DNA of 64,000 nucleotides from Acinetobacter pittii ATCC 19004 = CIP 70.29 (GTDB taxonomy: Bacteria > Pseudomonadota > Gammaproteobacteria > Pseudomonadales > Moraxellaceae), in assembly GCF_000369045.1 (NCBI RefSeq), contig NZ_KB849796.1:257529-321528 (forward strand). The letters are read 5' to 3'. The notes beneath the pieces are model-generated. The model was not told the origin of the DNA and ran no database searches. It saw nothing but the letters and a program-made list of their open reading frames with translations. The position numbers were made by a program, and so were the translations under genes. Positions 17,274-24,888 of the stretch are shown here, one piece after another. The stretch's first letter is position 1, and each line of letters opens with the position of its first letter.

Positions 17274-18635
17274 TTAAATGGCTACCTCTTTACCGAACAA
17301 CTGCGTTAAATCACGTCGCGCAGCATCATCTAGAGACTGTTTATCGACTTTAATATAAGCAACTTGCTGGTCAGGCATCACCACAACTTCTTCGATACCA
17401 CGAATTGCCAATAGCTGTGTGGTCCACTCATTCACCTGTTGCACTTGCGGCAATGGCAACACAATCGACGACAAATACCGCGGCTGAGCTAAACCAAAAC
17501 TAATTAGCAACCATATTATAGCAATCCCTGCTAAGACACTCCATCCAATCGCAGTATTATGTAACATCAATAATTGACCACCTAGTGTGCCACCAAAAAA
17601 AGCGCCTAAAAACTGACTACTGGCATTTACACCCATAGCCGTTGCTTTTGACTGAATTGGAGCAGACTTCGACAACCAAGAAGGCAATAAAGCCTCCATC
17701 ACATTAAATGCAATAAAGAAAATTCCTAAGCCAGCAAGCAAAACATATTTTGATTGATAACCAAATATGAGCAGCAGCAAACCTGCAATAATGCCTGTAA
17801 TTGCTGTTAAGAAAATGCCTCGCATTTTACGATATTTTTCAGCAATGATAATGCTTGGAAATGCAAAGAACAGGCTAATGACTAATAGCGGCAAATACAC
17901 CAAACCATGGCTCGCCAAAGGAATATGCGCAAACTCGATGAGTTGTGAAGGCACATAAATAAACATGGCTGTAAGCAATAAATGCAATGCAAAAACCGAA
18001 ACATGTAAACGGTTTAAATCACCCATTTGAATGACTTGCTTAAGCTGCGCCATATAGCCTTGTTGATAATTACGATGATGACGAGTGACTTTAGGTACAA
18101 GCAATAACATCGCAATCGCAATCAAGCCCATAATGGTTGTCACAAAGAACAAACCAGAAATGCCCACAAGGCTTGTGAGCCAAGGCCCAAGGCTAAAAGC
18201 GACCACGAAAGACAGACCAATACTCATGCCCATCGCGGCCATGGCTTTAGTACGCTGCTCTTCACGTGTCACATCGGCTAAAAGCGCCATCACGACTGCT
18301 GAAACTGCACCAGCACCAGCGATGGCACGACCAATAATTACGCCATAAATCGTGTCAGATAAACCCGCAATTGCACCACCAATCGCAAACAGTAATAGAC
18401 CAAATACTACAAGCGGTTTACGGCTAAAACGGTCTGCCAGTAAGCTAAATGGAATTTGTAAAATCGCCTGACTTAAGCCGTAGACACCTACAGCCAAACC
18501 AATGAGTGCTGGAGTCGCATATTGATATGACTGCCCAACTACAGAAAAGACAGGAATAATCATGAACAAGCCCAACATGCGTAGTGCAAAAATACTACTT
18601 AAGGCAAAAGTTGAGCGACGTTCCAAAGCATTCAT
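17274..18635 (-). CDS. YajR-like MFS transporter with C-terminal ferredoxin-like domain
   Basis: About 453 residues: 12 membrane segments followed by a soluble tail of about 65 residues. The MFS A-motif is seen as LLADRFSRKPLVVFG. The tail (MPDQQVAYIKVDKQSLDDAARRD region) fits the YAM domain described for E. coli YajR. The natural substrate is unknown. The start is ATG 18635 (MNALERRS); a second ATG directly precedes it at 18638, and the frame is open further. It is in line with ssb, the usual neighbour in gammaproteobacteria. Confidence 0.82.
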   Translation of the reverse strand: MNALERRSTFALSSIFALRMLGLFMIIPVFSVVGQSYQYATPALIGLAVGVYGLSQAILQIPFSLLADRFSRKPLVVFGLLLFAIGGAIAGLSDTIYGVIIGRAIAGAGAVSAVVMALLADVTREEQRTKAMAAMGMSIGLSFVVAFSLGPWLTSLVGISGLFFVTTIMGLIAIAMLLLVPKVTRHHRNYQQGYMAQLKQVIQMGDLNRLHVSVFALHLLLTAMFIYVPSQLIEFAHIPLASHGLVYLPLLVISLFFAFPSIIIAEKYRKMRGIFLTAITGIIAGLLLLIFGYQSKYVLLAGLGIFFIAFNVMEALLPSWLSKSAPIQSKATAMGVNASSQFLGAFFGGTLGGQLLMLHNTAIGWSVLAGIAIIWLLISFGLAQPRYLSSIVLPLPQVQQVNEWTTQLLAIRGIEEVVVMPDQQVAYIKVDKQSLDDAARRDLTQLFGKEVAI

Positions 18636-18732
18636 CATATCAATACACGTTATCAAACTAGGTAAATTATAAGCCGATTCGTTTCTAAAAATACGGAACA
18701 CCTTATTTAAAATAACGATTTGGGCTTAAAAA

Positions 18733-18759
18733 AATAAAGAGGCATTTAGCCTCTTTATT
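18733..18759. terminator. Terminator downstream of the DUF475 gene
   Basis: AATAAAGAGGC (18733-18743) pairs with GCCTCTTTATT (18749-18759) around a 5-nt loop. It lies just past the stop of the minus-strand DUF475 gene. Confidence 0.7.
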
Positions 18760-18784
18760 CTATCGAAGTTTGCTGAAAATTAGC

Positions 18785-19867
18785 TTAAGGCGATTGTTGC
18801 TCGCGCTTTGAATATTGAATTGAAGCAATAACCGCCCAAACAATAAACGCTACACCAATTAAACCAGTAACAACTTCCGGTACATGTACGCCTGTACCAC
18901 TTGCAATCATAATGAATGCTAAAGCACCAATTGCATAATGCGCGCCATGTTCTAAGAACACATAGGCATCTAGTGTGCCTTTTTCTACAAGGTAAACTGT
19001 CATTGAACGGACAAAAATAGCACCGATTGCAAGACCCAGCATAATCACAACAACGTCGCTAGTAATTGCAAAAGCACCGATCACACCGTCAAAACTGAAT
19101 GATGCATCTAATACTTCAAGATATAAGAAACCACCTATACCCGCTTTAACTACGCCAGAAGCCGCGCCCGATCCATCTTTCATAATAGCATTGCCATCTT
19201 CGTCAATTTCAGGCTCACCACCTAACATATGACTTAATACTTCAACGCCAATATAAACCACAATGCCCCAAATACCAGCCATAGTCACCACAAGGCGCTG
19301 CGACTCATCAACATTTGCTGCCATAATTAACATCGCAATTAGAGCAATAAAGACAGACATTGCCGGTACGCTTGCTAAACTAGAAAGTTTAGCTTCAAGC
19401 CATCTAAACCAATGGGTTTCTTTTTCTTCATCAAAGAAGAAGTTTAAGAACACCAGTAATAGGAATGTTCCACCAAAAGCCGAAATTTCAGCGTGATGTG
19501 CCATTAAACGTTCAGAATAGGTTTTCGGATCATTGAGTGCCAATTTAGCTACTTCAATCATTCCCATATCCGCAGTCACCGCAACAATCGCCACCGGGAA
19601 AATTAAACGCATACCAAAAACGGCGATTAAAATACCTACCGTTAAAAAGAGCATTTTCCAGAACGGATCCCAATTACGTAGAACCGATGCATTTACGACA
19701 GCATTGTCAAAAGATAAAGAGACCTCCATTACAGCTAAAATGGCTGTAATTGTTAAAGCTTTAAGCATGGTAGACACGCCCGCTTCAGGTCCATGGGTAA
19801 AACCCCAATACGCGGATAGTGCTAAACACACCACCGTAAAAAATATCGAAAATCGGAAATGCTTCAT
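18785..19867 (-). CDS. DUF475/TerC-like integral membrane protein
   Basis: 360 residues, about 9-10 membrane segments. The TerC-superfamily hallmark is duplicated: MEVSLSFDNAVVNASVL near the N-terminus and LEVLDASFSFDGVIGAFAI in the second half. Each has the Glu/Asp-rich, metal-binding-like FD pair. Relatives (TerC, Alx, YkoY) are linked to manganese export and tellurite resistance. The specific role of DUF475 is not established. Monocistronic. Confidence 0.85.
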   Translation of the reverse strand: MKHFRFSIFFTVVCLALSAYWGFTHGPEAGVSTMLKALTITAILAVMEVSLSFDNAVVNASVLRNWDPFWKMLFLTVGILIAVFGMRLIFPVAIVAVTADMGMIEVAKLALNDPKTYSERLMAHHAEISAFGGTFLLLVFLNFFFDEEKETHWFRWLEAKLSSLASVPAMSVFIALIAMLIMAANVDESQRLVVTMAGIWGIVVYIGVEVLSHMLGGEPEIDEDGNAIMKDGSGAASGVVKAGIGGFLYLEVLDASFSFDGVIGAFAITSDVVVIMLGLAIGAIFVRSMTVYLVEKGTLDAYVFLEHGAHYAIGALAFIMIASGTGVHVPEVVTGLIGVAFIVWAVIASIQYSKREQQSP

Positions 19868-20130
19868 GGATCAGACCTATACCAAGAATAAATTTAATCT
19901 TTCTTAAAAAACCGCCGCTATTATATCGATAATTAACCACAAAACGATGTTGTTTTGTGCCGTTATTCCCTTTACTTTATCTCTCTGTTTAATAAAGAAA
20001 TTTATGATATTTAATTAACTCATTAATCGTATTAAATATTTTCTTTCGATATATCTATCATTATTATTTTTGTATTTTAAAATTGATTTAAAATCTGGTT
20101 CAGCTGTCTTAATTTAAATGGAATGTTTTT

Positions 20131-20805
20131 ATGCTTTTTTCTCAAGAACTTTGGCAACGCAATTTAAATTTATATCAAAAAATTCTAGACCTGCCTTTTA
20201 ATCAGGAACTTGCTAACGGTACTTTAGATAAAGAAGCTTTTTGTCATTATGTTATTCAAGATGCTCAATATTTAGTGGCCTATGGCCGTGTGCTGGCTGT
20301 TGCAGCAGCTAAAGCTTTTGATGCTGACGATATTATGCAATTTTCAGATGCAGCGAAAATTGCAATTGTGGTTGAACGTAGCTTGCATGATGACTTCATG
20401 AAAAACTTTGGTGTCACCAAAGAAAAATTTCAAAATACACCATTAACTTTGGCAGGCCACCACTACACTTCATTTTTAACAGCAACTGCCTGGTCTGAGA
20501 GCTACCCTGTTGTACTTGCTGCGCTTTTACCTTGCTTCTGGATTTATGCCGAAGTTGGCAAAGATATTGTAAATAAATCAATTCCAAATAACCCTTACCA
20601 AGCATGGATTGATACTTACGCTGGTGAAGAGTTCCATACCGCCGTTCGTAATGTGATTGCGACAGTAGATAAAGTTGCTGCGCGTTGTGATGCCGACACT
20701 TTAGAAAAAATGCATGCCGCTTACACCATGGGTGCAAAACTTGAATGGTTATTTTGGGATAGTGCCTACCATCAAAGACAATGGTTAGGTTTAGATCAGA
20801 TTTAA
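20131..20805 (+). CDS. tenA: TenA family aminopyrimidine aminohydrolase / thiaminase II
   Basis: 224 residues. Every residue I know from the Bacillus TenA active site is in its standard position: D44, Y47 and Y51 (DAQYLVAY), Y112, C135 and Y139 (PCFWIY), Y163, E205 and F208. This supports a functional thiamine-salvage enzyme that hydrolyses aminomethyl-pyrimidine degradation products. No THI box is seen in the 263-bp upstream gap, so regulation by TPP is not supported. The MerR gene follows 66 bp downstream. Confidence 0.92.
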   Translation: MLFSQELWQRNLNLYQKILDLPFNQELANGTLDKEAFCHYVIQDAQYLVAYGRVLAVAAAKAFDADDIMQFSDAAKIAIVVERSLHDDFMKNFGVTKEKFQNTPLTLAGHHYTSFLTATAWSESYPVVLAALLPCFWIYAEVGKDIVNKSIPNNPYQAWIDTYAGEEFHTAVRNVIATVDKVAARCDADTLEKMHAAYTMGAKLEWLFWDSAYHQRQWLGLDQI

Positions 20806-20871
20806 AACTTCAAAAGAATCGGTCAGTGCACTTAATAGCCTGATCGATTTTCAATAAAATGCGAGACAGAT

Positions 20872-21243
20872 ATGTATATCGGCGAATTAGCGGCTTTGAC
20901 TGGTGCCACTCCTAAAGCCATTCGGCATTATGAGAAATTAGGCTTACTGCCAGTCGCAAAAAGAAAAGGCAATTATCGTATTTATGAAGAGATTGATGTT
21001 CAATCGGTTAAGATGATTCGCCTTGCACAAGCTGTTGGATTTAGCCTTTCCGAGCTTTATGACCTGTCAGCTTTAAAATATAAAAATAATCGTTTTCCTG
21101 TAGAAATTGCACAACAGCTTATTCAAAAAAAGAACCAACAAATTATTGAGCAAAAAGAAGCTTTAAGCCGTTTGCAAAAAGATTTAAAACAACTAGAAGA
21201 TGAGATTATTCAAACTTATATTACCAATAAGATTTCTGCTTAA
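20872..21243 (+). CDS. MerR-family transcriptional regulator
   Basis: 123 residues. The N-terminal winged helix reads YIGELAALTGATPKAIRHYEKLGLLP. A long dimerisation helix rich in Lys/Gln/Glu (residues about 80-118) follows. There is no cysteine cluster of the metal-sensing type, so the ligand is probably organic or absent. It lies about 100 bp upstream of an SDR oxidoreductase gene on the same strand, a likely target. The gap contains a candidate promoter (TTGACT at 21286) with the long spacer that MerR promoters often have, but I cannot fix the -10. Confidence 0.87.
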   Translation: MYIGELAALTGATPKAIRHYEKLGLLPVAKRKGNYRIYEEIDVQSVKMIRLAQAVGFSLSELYDLSALKYKNNRFPVEIAQQLIQKKNQQIIEQKEALSRLQKDLKQLEDEIIQTYITNKISA

Positions 21244-21346
21244 AACAGTTTATTAAAATCTAAAAATAGCTTTCAAAATGAGTGCTTGACTCTGCCCTTA
21301 GGGACAAGGTTTATGGTAATAGCTTCTTTTATTACGGATAAATAAA

Positions 21347-22153
21347 ATGAGCACTCACCTTTCTACATTTAAAAATTCAACAGCATTAATTACAGGCGCA
21401 TCTTCAGGAATAGGCAAAGCCTATGCTCAAGAACTTGCGTCTTTAGGAATTCATCTCATTTTAACGGCACGCTCCGAACAGAAGCTGAATGATTTAGCCG
21501 ATGGACTTAAAAAAAAATATAACGTGAATGTTGAGGTGATCGTCTTAGATTTAGCTCAACCCAATTCAGCTCAAAACTTATTTGATGAAGTGCAAGCTAG
21601 AAAATTATCGGTAGAGATTTTAATTAATAACGCAGGATTTGGTAAATGGACTAAATTTCTAGATCAATCTGTATCTATTTATCAAGAAATGATTACGCTA
21701 AATATCAGCAGTGTAACGTCTTTATGTTATTTATTTTTGCCCCACATGCTTGCGAACAAAAAAGGCATCATGATTAATATTTCATCTACAGGTGCGTTTC
21801 AACCTCTGCCTTATATTGCTGTGTATGGGGCAACTAAATCTTATGTATTGCAATTTACTGAGGCTCTTGCAGGAGAATACGGCTCTTCAGGAGTTAAATT
21901 TCTGGCAGTTTGTCCGGGCAATACCGAAACCAATTTTACTCAGGTCGCAAATGCCGATACGAGTGGTATGAAAAGCTCTACGGTAGATGACGGTGTGTCT
22001 GCAACAGTTAAAGCATTAGATAAGAATAAATCAACGGTTGTGGTGGGATGTAGAAATTATTTAACGTCTCAATTACCCCGCATTCTTTCCCGCAAAAAAA
22101 TGATCAATTTAGTTGAAGGCATGCTCAGAACTCGTGTTGTTGAGCATTCATAA
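21347..22153 (+). CDS. Short-chain dehydrogenase/reductase
   Basis: A 268-residue SDR. The NAD(P) motif is TGASSGIGKAYA, the NNAG strand is present, and the catalytic Ser is in INISSTGAFQ. The catalytic Tyr-Lys is in YGATKSYV (YxxxK). CPGNTETNF is the usual post-active-site motif. The family is the YqjQ/DltE-like classical type. The substrate is unknown. It follows the MerR regulator and is probably controlled by it. Confidence 0.88.
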   Translation: MSTHLSTFKNSTALITGASSGIGKAYAQELASLGIHLILTARSEQKLNDLADGLKKKYNVNVEVIVLDLAQPNSAQNLFDEVQARKLSVEILINNAGFGKWTKFLDQSVSIYQEMITLNISSVTSLCYLFLPHMLANKKGIMINISSTGAFQPLPYIAVYGATKSYVLQFTEALAGEYGSSGVKFLAVCPGNTETNFTQVANADTSGMKSSTVDDGVSATVKALDKNKSTVVVGCRNYLTSQLPRILSRKKMINLVEGMLRTRVVEHS

Positions 22154-22195
22154 AAATAGTTCAATTTAAAAGATTAAGGGATTTCTCTTAATCTT

Positions 22196-22537
22196 TTAAT
22201 GTTGAAATAGCTGCCAGCCATAAATTAAACCTGCCGCAGCTACGACCCAACATAGAGTTGCTAATCCTAGACAAGACCACATCGACATTCGTGTTGCCAG
22301 CACATAAACAACAACTAAATAAATGGTATAGGGAATAAGTGACCATAGACCAAACAGAGCCGTTTTTTGTAATGCTTCGGCTCCTTTTTGCTGAAAAACA
22401 ATCACATGAGCAATTAAAGCAAAGGTAGGAAAAAGTGGGACTAAACCTGCAATGTAAAAGGCCTTACTTTTCGATAAAATCGAAATAATGAGGACAACCC
22501 CAGCCCCTAACATACACTTTAAAAATAACGCCCACAT
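22196..22537 (-). CDS. glpM: GlpM family membrane protein
   Basis: 113 residues with four hydrophobic segments. The conserved block YIAGLVPLFPTFALIAH followed by LWSLIPYTIYLV matches E. coli GlpM closely. GlpM was named from Pseudomonas, where it affects alginate synthesis, and its molecular function is unknown. It is part of a run of minus-strand genes with DUF1304, separated by about 52 bp. Confidence 0.85.
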   Translation of the reverse strand: MWALFLKCMLGAGVVLIISILSKSKAFYIAGLVPLFPTFALIAHVIVFQQKGAEALQKTALFGLWSLIPYTIYLVVVYVLATRMSMWSCLGLATLCWVVAAAGLIYGWQLFQH

Positions 22538-22589
22538 GCGCTGATCCTATCTGGTCATTTCCATTTCAAAACGCTGTATTTTGCGCTTT

Positions 22590-22943
22590 TTAAAGGAAAT
22601 TAACAGCGACTAAAGCAATTAATGCTGGAACTGCCTGAATATAAATAATCTTTTTACTGGCAGTCAGACCACCATAGATACCGGCAATGAGTACACAGCC
22701 TAAAAAGAAGTTGGCAATTGATGTCGCAAATGGTGCATCAGCCAATAAAGCCCAAAACAAACCCGCCGCTAAAAAGCCATTATAAAGACCTTGGTTCTGT
22801 GCCATGACTTTGGTGAGTTTTGCTTTTTCTGCATTATTTCCAAAGGCTTTCATGCCATAAGGTTTGTCCCACAAAAACATCTCTAACACTAAAATATAGA
22901 CATGTAATATTGCGATAAGCGCAATTAAAATTTGTCCAATCAT
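22590..22943 (-). CDS. DUF1304 membrane protein
   Basis: 117 residues, four hydrophobic segments. The N-terminal ILHVYILVLEMFLWDKPYGMKAFG and the following NQGLYNGFLAAGLFW are the diagnostic motifs of DUF1304. Function unknown. GGAAAAT precedes the ATG. A terminator separates it from the upstream oxidoreductase, so it has its own promoter in the short gap. Confidence 0.85.
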   Translation of the reverse strand: MIGQILIALIAILHVYILVLEMFLWDKPYGMKAFGNNAEKAKLTKVMAQNQGLYNGFLAAGLFWALLADAPFATSIANFFLGCVLIAGIYGGLTASKKIIYIQAVPALIALVAVNFL

Positions 22944-22973
22944 ACGATTTTCCTTTTTATTTTAAAGATATGA

Positions 22974-23002
22974 AAAAAGATCAGTCTCTCGACTGATCTT
23001 TT
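22974..23002. terminator. Terminator after the oxidoreductase gene
   Basis: GATCAGTC (22979-22986) pairs with GACTGATC (22991-22998) around a 4-nt loop. A and T tracts flank both sides. Confidence 0.8.
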
Positions 23003-23008
23003 AGTGTT

Positions 23009-23986
23009 TTACGGCTTTAATAATACTTTGCCTTGACGAGCGCCTTGCGTTGCTCTTTGAGCCGCAATTTTAATCTCATCAAAACTAAATAAACCTTCTA
23101 CAGGCAAGATTAATTTTTTCTGAGTCGCTAATGTTAGCAGCTCAACGATCAGTTCTTTTTTACGAGTAGCTGGCATTTCTTTATTAACCACACTCGCCCA
23201 GAAACCTTTTACTGTCGCTTGTTTGAAAATTAGATCACCCGATGAAATCTGCATGGTTTCGCCAGTCATACTACCGAACGAAACGAGCAGGCTATTTTCA
23301 CTGAGTAAATTCAGCATTTCGCCACTTGCGGTTCCACCAATCGAGTCCACACCGGCAATAAGAGGTTGGTCACCATGAATCTGTTTAACTTGCTCTTTCC
23401 AGTTCGGCTGATCAGTTGCCACAACATGTTGAATACCTAATGCTTGCATCTCGGCAATTGCATCAGTACGACGAACCAGATTAATCACAGGTAAGCCACG
23501 TGCCTGTGCAATCATGGCAACTGTTTTACCGACTGCACCATTCGCCGTGTTTTGAATGAGCCATTGTCCCGGTTGAACATTTACAAAGTCGAGTAGCATG
23601 AGTGCACTAATTGGCATACCAATCAGTTGTGCTGCTGTTTCATCATCAATTTCATTATTGAGTGGAATAATCCCTTGAGCAGGCGCAATAAAGTATTCAG
23701 CCCAACTGCCATGCACAGCCGCAACAGCAATACGTTGCCCTACCTGTACATGTTCAACACCTTCACCCAACGCATCTACAATACCAACTGCCTCACTGCC
23801 ACCAATCGCAGGTAAGGTTGGTTTATAGCCATAGCTTCCGCGTACTGTCCATACATCATGATTATGGATCGGAGACATGATGGTTTTAATACGCACTTCG
23901 CCTGCTTTTGGTTCAGGCTTTGGCATATCCGCCTGCTCTAAAACGTCTACAGGTTCGCCAAAATTACGATGGATAATACTTCGCAT
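23009..23986 (-). CDS. Zinc-independent MDR oxidoreductase (enoyl reductase-like)
   Basis: A 325-residue medium-chain dehydrogenase/reductase with a GroES-like N-domain and a Rossmann C-domain. The nucleotide loop is NTANGAVGKTVAMIAQARGLPVINLVRR. This looks like the MECR/ETR branch (2-enoyl thioester reductases) rather than Zn alcohol dehydrogenases, because no structural Zn cysteine cluster is present. The native substrate is probably an electrophilic enoyl or quinone compound. It starts 3 bp after the TetR stop, so the two form an operon. Confidence 0.82.
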   Translation of the reverse strand: MRSIIHRNFGEPVDVLEQADMPKPEPKAGEVRIKTIMSPIHNHDVWTVRGSYGYKPTLPAIGGSEAVGIVDALGEGVEHVQVGQRIAVAAVHGSWAEYFIAPAQGIIPLNNEIDDETAAQLIGMPISALMLLDFVNVQPGQWLIQNTANGAVGKTVAMIAQARGLPVINLVRRTDAIAEMQALGIQHVVATDQPNWKEQVKQIHGDQPLIAGVDSIGGTASGEMLNLLSENSLLVSFGSMTGETMQISSGDLIFKQATVKGFWASVVNKEMPATRKKELIVELLTLATQKKLILPVEGLFSFDEIKIAAQRATQGARQGKVLLKP

Positions 23987-23989
23987 GCT

Positions 23990-24592
23990 TTATTCCTCTA
24001 TCGGTTTTAAGAGTTGTTGAGTCGTTTCTAAAGCTAGATGTAGATGTGCTTTGTCTTGCGACAATTTTGTAAGTAAAGCAGCACCTAACCATAGCTGATA
24101 CATGACTTGCGCAGTTTTCAAAGGTTCAATATGTTTTGGAATTGATCCTTCTTGTTGCCCTTCTTTGAGTAGTAAAGCCAAACGTTGGATTAGTTTGTGC
24201 ACACCGTCATTGAGAATTTGGCGCATATCTTCTGACAAGTCCGAAACTTCGGCTGCCAATTTCACAATCAAGCAGTTTTCAGCCCAACTACCGTTTACCG
24301 GATCATCAATCCACGCCTGCCATAAAGCCATTAAACGGGCATGGGCACTTTGCTCACTGTGCTGCCAAAGCTGTTCCATACGGACTTTATAATTGGCCAT
24401 GTATTGCTCGAGCAACGCACAGCCAAACGCCTCTTTTGAAGCAAAGTAGTGATAGAACGAACCTTTAGGTACGTCACAAGCCTTTAAAATTTCTTGCAAA
24501 CCAACACCGACAAAACCTTTATGTAGCACCAGTTCAAAACTGGTATCTAAAATGTGTTGTCGTGTGGTTTCGCTTTTATTTAATCGTTTCAT
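23990..24592 (-). CDS. TetR/AcrR-family regulator
   Basis: 200 residues. The N-terminal HTH reads TSFELVLHKGFVGVGLQEILKACDVPKGSFYHYFASKEAFG, and the helical ligand domain includes NCLIVKLAAEVSDLSEDMRQ. This is the AcuR/NemR-like C-terminal type (TetR_C_16-like), with a Cys (C94 region) that is often redox- or electrophile-sensing. It is the first gene of a two-gene operon with the MDR oxidoreductase, and an inverted repeat in front of it is the likely operator. Confidence 0.88.
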   Translation of the reverse strand: MKRLNKSETTRQHILDTSFELVLHKGFVGVGLQEILKACDVPKGSFYHYFASKEAFGCALLEQYMANYKVRMEQLWQHSEQSAHARLMALWQAWIDDPVNGSWAENCLIVKLAAEVSDLSEDMRQILNDGVHKLIQRLALLLKEGQQEGSIPKHIEPLKTAQVMYQLWLGAALLTKLSQDKAHLHLALETTQQLLKPIEE

Positions 24593-24613
24593 GCATTCAT
24601 CATAAACAACTAT

Positions 24614-24628
24614 TAGACCAGTCGTCTA
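24614..24628. promoter_or_regulatory. Probable TetR operator
   Basis: TAGAC (24614-24618) and GTCTA (24624-24628) form an inverted repeat with a 5-bp spacer (TAGACCAGTCGTCTA). It lies 22 bp before the regulator's ATG. The sequence resembles the TAGACC-N-GGTCTA boxes of NemR/AcuR-type repressors. Confidence 0.6.
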
Positions 24629-24888
24629 GTAAAATTATGTTGCTGGTTAAAATTTGCTTAGAGTAGAAATGTAGAATGAGGAATGTTAAAAATACAACCT
24701 GCTTAATTAAACAAATTTTGTCGTTTGTCGTTTAACCGTCACAATTTGTCGCTTTAAATCATTTTATACCACTTGAACAATTTTAAATCGTTATCATATA
24801 TAGGGTCTGTTGTTTATAACCAGTCACACCTCCCTGCGGCTGATCACTCAACACCTAAATTTTCATCAATACACAATTGAGATGTTTT

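Noticed and set aside
19533..19907. 124-codon plus-strand frame over the DUF475 gene
   Set aside because: Antisense shadow; DUF475 has convincing duplicated motifs and the other frame has none.
19868..20130. Possible TPP riboswitch before tenA
   Set aside because: No THI-box core such as CTGAGA or ACCTGA pair found; the region is simply AT-rich.
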